Part shown: positions 26,082 to 35,290 of the stretch, one piece after another
Layout of the letters: each line of letters opens with the position of its first letter
Numbering within the stretch: position 1 is the first letter of the stretch
Origin: GAS188 sp963794475
GTDB taxonomy: Bacteria; Pseudomonadota; Alphaproteobacteria; Rhizobiales; Beijerinckiaceae
NCBI GenBank assembly: GCA_963794475.1
Contig: CAWCDW010000008.1
Span: 1-64,000, forward strand
DNA: 64,000 nt
Direction of reading: 5' to 3'
Made by a program: the position numbers and the translations under genes
The notes under the pieces: model-generated
The model's input: the letters and a program-made list of their open reading frames with translations, nothing else
What the model was told of the DNA's origin: nothing
The model's database searches: none

Positions 26082-27101
26082 TCACCCCCAGCGGCGATGC
26101 ACCCACATCCACTCGCCCGGACGCTCGCGCACCCATTCCTCGAAACAGCTTTGGATGAGCGCCGTCGTGGCCGTGACATCGTCCTCGCGCGAAGCCCCGC
26201 CCCTGATCGGCTGAAGCACCTTCCACTCGAAACTGAAATGCGAGCGCGGCTCGCGCAGCGTGCGCACGATCAAGATCGGCAGCCCGTCAGCCACGGCAAG
26301 AAGCGCCGGGAAGGAAGTCGAGGGTGCGGGCCTGCCGAAGAAGGGGACCTCGACGCCGCGCGCCTCGCGCAAATCGCACATCATGGCCACGGGCACACCC
26401 TTGCGCATCAGCTTGAGGAAGCGGCGCGGGGTTTGTGGCGATTTGGGAAGAAGCGCCGCCGGGTAGAGCGGTTGGCGAAGGCGTGTCACATAAGCATCGA
26501 CCCAAGGGTTCTTGATCGAGCGATAGATGCCGGCTATGCGCAAGCCCGCGCGCAACAGGCCGAGCGCGGTCAGCTCCCAATTGGCGCTGTGCAAGGACAC
26601 GATGACGAAGGACTTGGTGCTTTGCGCGAACTCGCGAAGCGCGCTCTCGCGGGCGACCGCAAAGCGCAGAGGGTCGTCAATGAACGCACGGATGTGAAAG
26701 CCCTCGGCGAAATTGCGTCCGAGGTTGTCCCAGACTTGCGAGAGGATCGCGTGGCGCTCGTCGCCGCTGAGCTCGGGCAAGGATTGCGCGAGCTGGGTCG
26801 CCGCGCGCCGTTGGCGGGAGCTGAAACGTCCGAGCAGACGCCAGCACCACGCGGATGCTGAGGCGCAAAGCTCGAGCGGCAGGATGGAGGCTAGCTTCGC
26901 GATTACCCAGAAGCCCGCATATTCCAGCATGTAGCGGAAGCGATGCGCGGTTAGCCGCACGGGGGGTTTGCGGTCAGAGGAAAGGCTCGAGGACGTGTCG
27001 GGAACCCTAGCTTGCGAACTTTCCACGGCTGTCGACAGGACATCCTCCTCTCCAAACCCGATTGGGCGAGAACAGTTCACCTGCCGGGAAAGATGGCACA
27101 A
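26082..27101 (-). CDS. Lipid A biosynthesis acyltransferase (LpxL/HtrB family)
   Basis: 339 residues in the longest frame. The true start is probably internal, because the first ~55 residues are unlike the family and homology begins near YMLEYAGFW. The catalytic H-x4-E motif appears as SLHSANWELTALGL. Further family blocks are GIYRSIKNPW and VAMMCDLREARGVEVPFFG. The C-terminus has the usual WVHRRWG. It transfers an acyl chain from acyl-ACP to Kdo2-lipid IVA at the inner membrane. The next gene on the same strand, upstream, encodes a Kdo hydroxylase, so both modify the lipid A-Kdo core. Confidence 0.85.
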   Translation of the reverse strand: MCHLSRQVNCSRPIGFGEEDVLSTAVESSQARVPDTSSSLSSDRKPPVRLTAHRFRYMLEYAGFWVIAKLASILPLELCASASAWCWRLLGRFSSRQRRAATQLAQSLPELSGDERHAILSQVWDNLGRNFAEGFHIRAFIDDPLRFAVARESALREFAQSTKSFVIVSLHSANWELTALGLLRAGLRIAGIYRSIKNPWVDAYVTRLRQPLYPAALLPKSPQTPRRFLKLMRKGVPVAMMCDLREARGVEVPFFGRPAPSTSFPALLAVADGLPILIVRTLREPRSHFSFEWKVLQPIRGGASREDDVTATTALIQSCFEEWVRERPGEWMWVHRRWG

Positions 27102-27229
27102 TCATGGCTGGCCCCGCCTTTGATGCAAAACGCGATCCTGGTTTGCGCGTAAGTCGGGCACTGATTTAAGGCAAACGGCGGAGGGCGACGCGGAGCGTGC
27201 CGCGAGGGCCCATCCCTCTCGAAGGCCTT

Positions 27230-28129
27230 TCAGCTCGCCAACGGCCGTCCGGACAATCCTTCGAGCACCTTGAGCGGAGAGCGCGCCGCATCCACCATGG
27301 AAGCGAGGTCGAGATGGAAGGTTTGCTCGAGCGCAAACTGTCCGGCGAGCGCGGCGTGCAAGACCTGGTCGGTGTAGCAAAGCCAGGTCGTTCCGGGCGG
27401 AAAACCGATCTCGACCTGGGGCGCGCCCTTCTGGTAGGCGGCGTCGCGCTTGGCTCCATCGTGCAGGGCAAGCATGAGCTGGTCGTAGGGGCTGCGGCGG
27501 CTCTTGGTGGCGCCGACCGCCGCGAAGAACCAGGCGCTGAGGGGATTTGGCCGCGGCAGGTTCGGGAGAAATTTTCGCGCAAAGTCCTGGAAGGGTTCAC
27601 CGACCCGCCAAATGCGTGCCTGGCCAGCGGGAGCGATATTGGTGAAGAGGCGCAGGATCCTGCGCCCCTGCGTGGGCGTCGAAGGGAAGGCGTCCACATG
27701 GAGCAGCTTGTCGTCCTTGAGAGGGGAATAGCTGCGCCCCGTGATCTCGACTGGCCGATAACTGGTGCGCGCCCGCTCGAGCCCTGAGACATAGGCGGGG
27801 AAGAGCTCGCTCACGAGCCGCGTGGACTGCGAGGCAAAGCGTTCGAGCATTGCTTGCAGCGCCGCGCGATCGGCATCGGCGGCCGCTCCTTTGACGGAGC
27901 CGCTCGCCGGGTCGAGGCTGACGTTTTTCGCCTTGCCGTCGGCGACGCTGGGCGAAAGCAGGCAGCGTTCCTGCTCTGCGAGCGTGAAGGCAAGCCGCGG
28001 AAAATGAATGACGAGCCCGTCTTCGAGGGCATCGACGGCACGATCGCGCGTCTCGGCCGGGAACGGCCCCGCCCAGCGCTCGATCTCACCCAATTCCAAG
28101 GTTCCAGGAATCAAGGCACCACCCCACAA
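27230..28129 (-). CDS. Kdo 3-hydroxylase family dioxygenase (KdoO-like)
   Basis: 299 residues. The core LKDDKLLHVDAFPSTPTQGR gives the HxD of an Fe(II)/2-oxoglutarate-type site. IGFPPGTTWLCYTDQVLHAA supplies the distal His, and ILRLFTNIAPAGQARIWRVG is conserved in the family. Known members hydroxylate C3 of Kdo to make Ko in the LPS inner core of Burkholderia, Yersinia and others. No ATG fits the start; a TTG near 28129 or slightly internal is likely. The neighbouring LpxL-type gene fits an LPS modification role. Confidence 0.78.
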   Translation of the reverse strand: MWGGALIPGTLELGEIERWAGPFPAETRDRAVDALEDGLVIHFPRLAFTLAEQERCLLSPSVADGKAKNVSLDPASGSVKGAAADADRAALQAMLERFASQSTRLVSELFPAYVSGLERARTSYRPVEITGRSYSPLKDDKLLHVDAFPSTPTQGRRILRLFTNIAPAGQARIWRVGEPFQDFARKFLPNLPRPNPLSAWFFAAVGATKSRRSPYDQLMLALHDGAKRDAAYQKGAPQVEIGFPPGTTWLCYTDQVLHAALAGQFALEQTFHLDLASMVDAARSPLKVLEGLSGRPLAS

Positions 28130-28293
28130 GGTCCTTGCCTCGGTTTTCTTCGTCGGACCAAAGCATCCGAGAAGAGAAAGGCAATAATTGCGATGACATC
28201 TCCTATAATGCCGGCAATCTCAATGCTCGTCCATAGCATGGAATGGATGCTAATATTTTCAGTGTCAAAGGATTTGGCGATATATGCCTTCAA
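28111..28293 (-). CDS. Possible small membrane protein (60 aa)
   Basis: ATG 28293. The middle is hydrophobic (IEIAGIIGDVIAIIAFLFSD), giving one transmembrane helix followed by a basic VRRRKPRQ tail, the positive-inside pattern for an N-out single-pass protein. It overlaps the 5' end of the Kdo hydroxylase by 19 bases. The DNA is clearly more AT-rich than its surroundings. No ribosome binding site is obvious and no family is recognised. Confidence 0.3.
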   Translation of the reverse strand: MKAYIAKSFDTENISIHSMLWTSIEIAGIIGDVIAIIAFLFSDALVRRRKPRQGPCGVVP

Positions 28294-28507
28294 GTGCCAG
28301 TGGATTGTGATCGGTTACGATCATTCGCATCGTCCCGAGCGAGGATAGATCAATAAAATCCGCGAAGTCAGCGACGCGATCGACAGGTTGGGAACTCGGC
28401 CGCTCTCCTAGAGCATGGTGGCTTCAGATGGAATCGCCATCATGCCTTAAGTGTCTGGTAAAGCACAATATTTTCGAAAAAAGGGTGTCCATTTTCCGGA
28501 TCACGCT
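28294..28507. other. AT-richer spacer after the livG gene
   Basis: A spacer between the ABC ATPase stop and the small membrane ORF. It is richer in A/T than its neighbours and lacks open frames of interest. It may hold the promoter for the Kdo hydroxylase transcript. No terminator hairpin with a T tract is evident. Confidence 0.35.
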
Positions 28508-29314
28508 CTAATGGGCAACGCCCAGATAGGCGTCGATGACGAGCCGGTCGCGTTTCACCTCGTCCGGCGTGCCGTCGGCGATCTTGCGGCCGTAGTCGAG
28601 CACGACCACCCGGTCGGAGAGGTCCATCACCACGCCCATGTCATGCTCGATCAAGGCAATCGTCGTGCCGAATTGCTTGTTCACGTCGAGGATGAAGCGG
28701 CACATATCCTCTTTCTCCTCGCGGTTCATGCCGGCCATCGGCTCGTCGAGAAGCAGCAGCTCGGGCTCCATGGCGAGCGCGCGGGCGAGCTCGACGCGTT
28801 TCTGCAGGCCGTAAGGCAAGGTGCCCGCGGGCGATTTGCGGATCGCCTCGATTTCGAGAAAGTCGATGATCTTCTCGACGAAGGCGCGGTGCTCCACCTC
28901 TTCGCGCAAGGCCGGCCCGAGCCGCAGCGTCTGCCAGGCAAAGCCGCGCTTCATCTTGAGATTGCGGCCCACCATAATGTTGTCGAGGGCAGACAATCCC
29001 TGGAACAGGGCGACGTTCTGAAAGGTGCGCGCGATGCCGCGCGAGGCGGCCTCGTAAGGGCGCATGCGGGCTCGCCGTTCGCCCTTGTAGGTGATGTACC
29101 CTTCCTGCGGCCGATAAAAGCCGTTGATGCAGTTGAGCATCGAGGTCTTGCCCGCGCCGTTCGGCCCGATGATGGCGAAGATCTCTCCTTTGCGGATGTC
29201 GAAGGACACATCACGGATGGCTTTGACGCCGCCGAAGGAAAGAGAGACGTTCTCCACGGCAAGAAGAGGGGACGAAGGCGCAAGCGTCGCGCCAGGGGCC
29301 GGGGCATCCTTCAC
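28508..29314 (-). CDS. livG: Branched-chain amino acid ABC transporter ATPase (LivG type), orphan
   Basis: 268 residues from a GTG that overlaps the preceding gene's TGA. Walker A GPNGAGKTS, Q-loop ARTFQNVALF, Walker B LLLLDEPMAG and H-loop LIEHDM are all intact. The C-terminal DGTPDEVKRDRLVIDAYLG is the LivG-type tail. The signature sequence reads LPYGLQKRVELARAL, normal for LivG. In related genomes an AMP-ligase gene followed by livG is the beginning of a larger operon with livH, livM, livK and livF. None of those follows here, so partners must be supplied elsewhere or the operon is truncated. Confidence 0.85.
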   Translation of the reverse strand: MKDAPAPGATLAPSSPLLAVENVSLSFGGVKAIRDVSFDIRKGEIFAIIGPNGAGKTSMLNCINGFYRPQEGYITYKGERRARMRPYEAASRGIARTFQNVALFQGLSALDNIMVGRNLKMKRGFAWQTLRLGPALREEVEHRAFVEKIIDFLEIEAIRKSPAGTLPYGLQKRVELARALAMEPELLLLDEPMAGMNREEKEDMCRFILDVNKQFGTTIALIEHDMGVVMDLSDRVVVLDYGRKIADGTPDEVKRDRLVIDAYLGVAH

Positions 29315-31299
29315 GCCGCCGTCTTTCGCTTCGCCGCCGGAAAGGTTTGTGCGTCCTTGATGGCGACCCGGCCGGAAAGCTCGCCCTTACGCCCATCCTC
29401 GAAACGGATCTCGATTGCGATTTCCGCTTGGTGCGAGCCATCGTAAAGGGCGCGCACCAGCGGCGCGTATCGTTCCGCGATGAAGCCGCGGCGCACCTTC
29501 TGGGTGCGCGTCAATTCGCCGTCATCCGCATCGAGCTCCTTGGGCAGGATGAGGAAGCGCGCGATTTGGGCTTGCACCGTCTCAGGCTCGAGGGACAGGC
29601 TCCGATTCACTTCGGCGACATGTGCCGCCACGATGTCCTGGACCTCGGGAAGGGCGGCGAGCTCCTTATAGGAGCCGTAGACGATGTTGTTGCGCTCCGC
29701 CCACGCTCCCACGGCGGACAAATCGATATTGAGCATACAGGTGACGAAATCACGTCCGTCGCCGAACGCCACGGCTTCCTTGATGTCCGGGAAGAACTTC
29801 AACTTGTTCTCGATGTATTTGGGAGCAAACAGCCCGCCGGAGTTGAGGCGTCCCACGTCCTTGGCGCGATCGATGATCTTGAGCTGGCCGGACGCGTTCA
29901 GGAAGCCGGCATCTCCCGTTCGCACATAGCCGTCGGGTGTCATCGCCTCCGCGGTCTTATCCGGCAGCTTGTGATAGGAGACGAACATGCCGGGCGAGCG
30001 GAATTGCACCTCGCCGTTCTCGGCGATTCGGATCTCCACGTGAGGCGCGGGCGCCCCCACCGCATCGGCCTCGATCTTTCCGTCGCTTTGGCAAGTGACG
30101 TAGAGGAAGGCCTCGGTCTGCCCGTAGAGCTGCTTCAGGTTCAGCCCGAGGGAGCGATAGAAGCTGAAAAGCTCCGGCCCGATGGCCTCTCCGGCCGTGT
30201 AGGCGATGCGGATGTTGGAAAAGCCAAGCGCATTCTTCAGAGGCGCGTAAACGAGAAGGCTCCCGAGCCCGTAGAGAAGGCGTCCGTAAAGCGGCACCCG
30301 CTTCCCATCGAGGATGGGCTCGCCGTAACGCCGCGCGACCGGCATGAACGTCCTGAACAACCGATCCTGCACGGCGCCCGCATCCTGCATGCGGATGGTG
30401 ATGCGGGTCAGCAAGCTCTCGAAAACGCGCGGCGGTGCGAAATAGAAGCTCGGTCCGATCTCCTTGAGATCCTGCTCCACCGTTTCGGCGCTCTCCGGGC
30501 AGGCAATGCAGAAGCCTGCCACCATGGATTGGGCGAAGTTGAGGTAGTGGTCGCCCACCCAGGCGAGCGGCAGATACGAAAGGGCGACATCGCGATCCGC
30601 GAGCTTATCGAATGCCACCGTCGATGCCGCCGCCGCGATGGCGCGCCCGGACGCGATGGTGACGCCCTTCGGCCGGCCGGTGGTGCCGGAGGTGTAGAGG
30701 ATCACCGAAATGTCCTCGCCCTTTCCGGAAGCGATCCCGGCCTCGATGGCGGCGGCGAATTTCGGATCGGCGGCAAGCCGCGCCCGGCCGGCCTCGATTA
30801 CCTTGTCGATGGCCGTGAGCGAAGAAGGGTCGTAATCGGTAAGCCCCTTCGGCTCGTCGTAGACGAGGTGACGCAGGTTCGGCAGGCGCCCCTCGAGCGA
30901 TAGCACCTTGTCCACCTGCTCTTGATCCTCGAGGACGGCGAGGACGCAGCCCGCATCATCGAGCACGTAGCCGAGCTCATCGGCGATGGCATCCGCATAG
31001 ACGGGCACGGGAACAGCGCCGAGGGCTTGCGCGGCAAGGAAGGTCCAATAGAGCTTCGGCCGATTGCCGCCAATGATCGCGATCGCATCTCCGCGCTTGA
31101 CGCCGATGGCCGCCAAGCCTGCCGCATAAGCGCGCATATTCGCCGCAAGCTCGGACCAGGTCCAGCTTTGCCAGAGCCCGAGATCCTTGTGGCGCATGGC
31201 GATTTTTCGTCCGCGCGCGCCCGCGTGATGCAGCACGAGCCGAGGAAATGTGTCGAGCTTTTCGCGCAGGTCGGCGGTCAAGTCGCGTCCCTTCGGCAT
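29311..31299 (-). CDS. Long-chain acyl-CoA synthetase-like AMP-dependent ligase
   Basis: 662 residues. The AMP-binding P-loop ILYTSGTTGRPKGV is present, followed by the LPLAWVGDHY motif, LKQLYGQTEA (A5) and the hinge TGDAGFLNASGQLKIIDRAKD. TRTQKVRRGFIAERYAPLVR is at the C-terminus with a catalytic-lysine region. The length and motifs fit the FadD15/FAA1-like (TIGR/COG1022) group, which activates long-chain or aromatic acids as acyl-CoA in the cytosol. Translationally coupled to livG (GTGA overlap), suggesting activation of an imported acid. Confidence 0.85.
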   Translation of the reverse strand: MPKGRDLTADLREKLDTFPRLVLHHAGARGRKIAMRHKDLGLWQSWTWSELAANMRAYAAGLAAIGVKRGDAIAIIGGNRPKLYWTFLAAQALGAVPVPVYADAIADELGYVLDDAGCVLAVLEDQEQVDKVLSLEGRLPNLRHLVYDEPKGLTDYDPSSLTAIDKVIEAGRARLAADPKFAAAIEAGIASGKGEDISVILYTSGTTGRPKGVTIASGRAIAAAASTVAFDKLADRDVALSYLPLAWVGDHYLNFAQSMVAGFCIACPESAETVEQDLKEIGPSFYFAPPRVFESLLTRITIRMQDAGAVQDRLFRTFMPVARRYGEPILDGKRVPLYGRLLYGLGSLLVYAPLKNALGFSNIRIAYTAGEAIGPELFSFYRSLGLNLKQLYGQTEAFLYVTCQSDGKIEADAVGAPAPHVEIRIAENGEVQFRSPGMFVSYHKLPDKTAEAMTPDGYVRTGDAGFLNASGQLKIIDRAKDVGRLNSGGLFAPKYIENKLKFFPDIKEAVAFGDGRDFVTCMLNIDLSAVGAWAERNNIVYGSYKELAALPEVQDIVAAHVAEVNRSLSLEPETVQAQIARFLILPKELDADDGELTRTQKVRRGFIAERYAPLVRALYDGSHQAEIAIEIRFEDGRKGELSGRVAIKDAQTFPAAKRKTAA

Positions 31300-31535
31300 G
31301 AGGACGAGGACGCCCTCACCGGCGCCGGGACATTACCGATACTTCTTGCGTCCGCAAACCACTCTTCGGGTTGGACTAGGCCTCGTACGGAAAGGGCCGC
31401 GCGCGCCTTGTGCACCAGGGCTTTTCAGCTGGATGTCACTGACGCTGGATTTTTGCGCCTCGGATCGCTCACGCGCTTGCCATCCGAAGAATTCGTTTCA
31501 GACCCAAGGTAGTCGCTTCGATGAGTCTTCGCGCT

Positions 31536-32555
31536 TCACTTGGCTCCGACGGGGCTCGTCCCATCGCCGGGCGAGGGCGCGCCATCCTCGGCGTCGGTCG
31601 TGGGTTCCGCGGCACGGCGGGGCCTGCCGCGCCTGGCGCGTGGCGCGGCTGCGCCGGCTTCGGGCGCGGCGGAAGCCGCTCCGCCGGCCTCTTTCGGCGT
31701 TGCCGATTCGGCCTCGTCGATATCCGGCTCCGCGGCAGGGGGCGCCGGGCGGACCGGCGCGGTGATGAAGGACGGGAGCGCTTGCTCGTCCCGCGGGGCT
31801 TGGCGGGCCGGCCGCTCCAAGCGCTCGCGGCGGTCATTTTCCTTGCGTTCGCCTCCCTGCGGCCCCTGACTCGGCTGGGCTTGCGGCCGGCGATCGGAAC
31901 CCGGTTGCTCGCCCGCGCCTTCGCCCTGTCCGCCGCGCGCTTGCTGCGGGGAATGTTCAGGTGAGGATGCGCCCTCGTCGCGGCGATAGGGCTCGCGCCG
32001 ATGGCCATCTTGCCGATAATTGTCGCGACGATTGTCATGGCGATTGCCGTCGCCGCGGCGCCATCCCTCGCGGCCCTCGAAGCGCTGGTTGCGATTATCG
32101 AAGCGCTCGCGCGGCGGCGGTGAGAACATCGGCGGCTGATCGTCACCGTCGATCGGGCCATTGCCCGAAGGAGGGGGAATTTGCCGGGGCTGGCCATTGT
32201 AGCCGCCGTTCTGCGGGTAAGGCGCCCCCGATGCTTCCAAATCGCCTTCCTCGCCGTCGCCCTCCTCCTCGGTTCCATTTTCCAAGCGGGGTCGATACCC
32301 ATATTGCGCCTGCATCTGGTCCTGCGCCGCGGCGATGATGCGCAGATAATGTTCCGCATGCTGGAAATAGCTCTCGGCCGTGACCGGGTCCCCGCTGCTT
32401 TGGGCATCGCGCGCCAGCTGGAGGTAGCGATCCGCGATGTGCTGCGCCGTGCCGCGCACCTTCACGTCGGGCCCGTTCGACTCATAAGAGCGCGCCAACG
32501 GATTGGGACCGCGCCGGTTGCGACCCCGCATGCGCTTGTTTGAACCTGGTCTCAT
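31536..32555 (-). CDS. DUF4167 domain protein
   Basis: 339 residues from the ATG at 32555. The conserved DUF4167 block is at the N-terminus: MRPGSNKRMRGRNRRGPNPL, then GTAQHIADRYLQLARDAQSS, then AESYFQHAEHYLRIIAAAQ. This is followed by a long, disordered, Arg/Asp/Pro-rich tail with RERFDNRNQRFEGREGWRR-like repeats. The family is confined to Alphaproteobacteria and its role is not established; the basic N-terminus suggests RNA or ribosome association. It is divergent to nothing and lies upstream of the acyl-CoA ligase by 237 bases. Confidence 0.88.
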   Translation of the reverse strand: MRPGSNKRMRGRNRRGPNPLARSYESNGPDVKVRGTAQHIADRYLQLARDAQSSGDPVTAESYFQHAEHYLRIIAAAQDQMQAQYGYRPRLENGTEEEGDGEEGDLEASGAPYPQNGGYNGQPRQIPPPSGNGPIDGDDQPPMFSPPPRERFDNRNQRFEGREGWRRGDGNRHDNRRDNYRQDGHRREPYRRDEGASSPEHSPQQARGGQGEGAGEQPGSDRRPQAQPSQGPQGGERKENDRRERLERPARQAPRDEQALPSFITAPVRPAPPAAEPDIDEAESATPKEAGGAASAAPEAGAAAPRARRGRPRRAAEPTTDAEDGAPSPGDGTSPVGAK

Positions 32556-32570
32556 CCAGCCTGTCTCCAA

Positions 32571-33094
32571 TTGTCAGTCACTGCTGTCCGATTCGGGAGG
32601 CTAAGCTCGTCGCCCTTGCCGAGATCCGAGCGGCCACTGAGTTCCCGCGGGAACACCATTCGGCGCCGATGAAGATCCGGCCCCCTTGAATTTCTGCTCG
32701 CCGACGCAGCGCCGCGCGCAGCGCACCATCGTCAGCGAAGGAATTCCATACGTATGATCCGTGCCATTGGGCGGGTCATTTCACGAGCGTGCAAATGAGC
32801 GAACCCCGGTCCCGCTTGCGCCAAGCTCTTTCTTAACAAGCTCTTTCTAAAGCTGCCTTCGTGATGTCCTGGCCGATCCGAGCAGCAGGTTCATCGATGG
32901 AACAGCGCCCATTCGGTGGCGCCCAACCGCAATCCCATCCGCCAGCATCGCGTTCCCGCGTCCTCGCCCGGCTCGCGTCAGCAACATGGCGACGATCTGT
33001 TCGGGAACGTCTCTTATCCGTTTTGCAACAGAAATCCAAGCGAAATTCGCAAATCGCCCCCAAAAACCAGGCGGCTTCCTTGTGCCCCTTTTGA
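32571..33094. other. Gap with no supported gene
   Basis: About 520 bases. Overlapping open frames on both strands near 32833-33098 show no family motif. A tandem AAGCTCTTTCT-type direct repeat occurs near 32822-32851. Otherwise nothing is recognised. Confidence 0.35.
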
Positions 33095-34096
33095 TCACGG
33101 CATAACGGACTTCTTCCAGATAGGTCGCGGCCCGCCGCGTTTCAAACCAAGGGGCGTGCGCCGAGAGTTGCAGGCCATGGTCGCTTCCCCAACCGGCTTC
33201 ATGGCCGCCGGCATTACGCCCGCGCTGATGACACGGCTGATGGAGGCCAGGTCCGCATAAGAGGAAAAGTCGGTAAAACCAAGGGCTTGAAGCAAGGTGC
33301 GTGCGTCCTCGAGCTGTCCGGCGCCGATTTCGAGAAAAACGCGCCCATTTCTTGCCAACAAGCCCGCGAGGTCCTTGCCGATCGCCCGGTAGCTGTCGAG
33401 CCCGTCCGTCCCGCCATCGAGGGCGAGGCGAGGATCATGGTCGCGCACCTCGACCGCAAGGCCGGGAAGGTCGCCGGACCCTACATAGGGTGGATTCGAG
33501 ACCACGATGTCAAAGGAGGCGCGAATCGGCTTCGCCCAGTCGCTCGCGAGGAAGCGCGCGCGGTCGGTTGTTTGGTGGCGGTGCGCATTGGCCTTCGCGG
33601 TCATCAGGGCGTCGATGGACCGGTCGACACCGAGCAGCAGGGCGTGCGGCAACTCCGTCAGAAGCGAGACGCCGATGCAGCCGCTCCCCGTCCCAAGGTC
33701 GAGGATGCGCCAGGAATGGTTTCGCCCGAGCGTCGCCTCACAATGGCGAAGTACCGCCTCGACGAGGGTCTCAGTCTCGGGCCGCGGCACGAGCGTCGCG
33801 GCCGAGAGCTGGAACGTGAGACCCCAGAACTCGCGGGCGCCGAGAATGCGAGCGAGCGGCTCTCCGGCAAAACGGCGTGCCGCGAGGCTGGCGAGGCGGG
33901 ACGCGGCCTTTTCCAGGGGCAGGTCCCCCTGCGCCACGAGGCCGGCGCGATCGAAGCCGCAAGCGGCTTCGACGAGGCAGCGCGCCTCGAGCGCGGCGCC
34001 CGGGACGCCCCTGGCGGCGAGCTCTCGGCGAAGCATCGCCAGGGCGCGCTCCGCCGGCTGATCGGCGGTGAAAGCGAGGGCCGGCTTTGCGGTCAC
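33095..34096 (-). CDS. prmC: Peptide chain release factor N5-glutamine methyltransferase
   Basis: 333 residues. The N-terminal helical region ends in GEPLARILGAREFWGLTF. The SAM-binding motif is DLGTGSGCIGVSLL and the catalytic NPPY lies in VVSNPPYVGSGDLPGL. It methylates the Gln of the GGQ motif in release factors. The start GTG overlaps the prfA stop (GTGA), so the two are translationally coupled, as in many bacteria. The last ~50 residues, from SAGVMPAAMKPV onward, are unlike the usual short C-terminus and may reflect a further frame change near 33250 or a real extension. Confidence 0.88.
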   Translation of the reverse strand: MTAKPALAFTADQPAERALAMLRRELAARGVPGAALEARCLVEAACGFDRAGLVAQGDLPLEKAASRLASLAARRFAGEPLARILGAREFWGLTFQLSAATLVPRPETETLVEAVLRHCEATLGRNHSWRILDLGTGSGCIGVSLLTELPHALLLGVDRSIDALMTAKANAHRHQTTDRARFLASDWAKPIRASFDIVVSNPPYVGSGDLPGLAVEVRDHDPRLALDGGTDGLDSYRAIGKDLAGLLARNGRVFLEIGAGQLEDARTLLQALGFTDFSSYADLASISRVISAGVMPAAMKPVGEATMACNSRRTPLGLKRGGPRPIWKKSVMP

Positions 34097-35175
34097 GCGG
34101 CCTCCTCGACCATCGCCAGAAGCGCAGCTTGGCGCTCGGTGACGAGCGCATCGATCAACTCGTCGAGAGCGACGCCCTCGAGCACCTCGTTCAGCTTGTA
34201 GAGGGTCAAGCCGATTCGGTGGTCGGTCACGCGCCCTTGCGGGAAATTATAGGTCCGAATGCGCTCCGAGCGGTCGCCGGAGCCGACTTGGCTGCGCCGG
34301 TTCGCGGCGCGTTCGTCGTCGCGGCGTGTGCGCTCGAGGTCATAGAGCCGTGCGCGAAGGATGGCGAGCGCCTTCGCCCGGTTGCGATGCTGGGAGCGTT
34401 CGTCCTGGACGAACACCACGATCCCGCTTGGGAGATGGGTGACGCGAATGGCGGATTCGGTTTTGTTGACATGCTGGCCCCCGGCGCCCGAGGCACGCAT
34501 GGTGTCGATGCGCAGCTCCGTCTCGTCGAGCGCCATGTCCAGATCCTCGGCCTCCGGCAGCACGGCGACGGTCGCCGCCGAGGTGTGGATGCGCCCGGAA
34601 GCCTCCGTCTCGGGCACGCGCTGCACCCGGTGCACGCCGCTCTCGAAGCGCAAGCGCGCATAAGCGCCGCGCCCGCGCACCTCGGCGATCGCCTCCTTCA
34701 CCCCTCCGACCGAGCCCTCGGCTTGCGACAGCACCTCGAAGCTCCACCCTTTCGAGGCCGCGTAGCGCGCGTACATGCGAAAGAGATCGCCAGCGAAGAG
34801 CGCGGCCTCATCGCCGCCCGTGCCGGCGCGCACCTCGAGGATGGCGCCTTTCTCATCGGCTTCGTCCTTCGGCAGCAGCATCAACCTTACGCTTTGCCGC
34901 GAGGAGTCGAGCCGCGCCAAGAGCTCCGCCTGCTCCGCCAGGGCAAGCTCGCGCATCTCGGCATCGATCGCGGGCTCGGCCAGCATCGCTTCCGTGCCGG
35001 CAAACTGCGCCTCGGTCGCGCGCAGTTCCTCGATCGCGGCGACGATCGGTTGCAGCTGCGACAGCTCGCGGGACAACTCGATCGTTTCCGCGGTCGGCGG
35101 GTTCTCCGCGAGGCGAAAAACGATCGCGGCGTGGCGGGTCAAGATGGCGTCGAGCTTTGCGGCCGGAAGATTCAT
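34093..35175 (-). CDS. prfA: Peptide chain release factor 1
   Basis: 360 residues, standard length. The GGQ loop is in ASGAGGQHVNKTESAIRVTH, and the codon-recognition P-x-T equivalent is in VPETEASGRIHTSAATVAV. It recognises UAA and UAG and releases nascent chains. It is first in a two-gene unit with prmC. Upstream lies an array of GCGA-TA heptads that also reaches the end of ptsP. Confidence 0.95.
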   Translation of the reverse strand: MNLPAAKLDAILTRHAAIVFRLAENPPTAETIELSRELSQLQPIVAAIEELRATEAQFAGTEAMLAEPAIDAEMRELALAEQAELLARLDSSRQSVRLMLLPKDEADEKGAILEVRAGTGGDEAALFAGDLFRMYARYAASKGWSFEVLSQAEGSVGGVKEAIAEVRGRGAYARLRFESGVHRVQRVPETEASGRIHTSAATVAVLPEAEDLDMALDETELRIDTMRASGAGGQHVNKTESAIRVTHLPSGIVVFVQDERSQHRNRAKALAILRARLYDLERTRRDDERAANRRSQVGSGDRSERIRTYNFPQGRVTDHRIGLTLYKLNEVLEGVALDELIDALVTERQAALLAMVEEAA

Positions 35176-35196
35176 GGTGAGGCGTATATAAACGCG

Positions 35197-35282
35197 CGAG
35201 TAGCGAGTAGCGAGTAGCGAGTAACGAGGGGTCCCTGTGAGTAGCTCCCTATCTATTCGCTAATCGCTATTCGCTGCTCGCC
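35197..35282. repeat. Heptad tandem array forming an imperfect palindrome
   Basis: The left part repeats GAGTAGC four times (35197-35229, last unit GAGTAAC). The right part (35252-35282) holds related ATTCGCT units in inverted orientation. The arms can pair imperfectly around a spacer of about 22 bases. It sits between the prfA start and the ptsP stop, both on the minus strand, so it may form the ptsP transcript end. Confidence 0.7.
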
Positions 35283-35290
35283 TCATTCCC

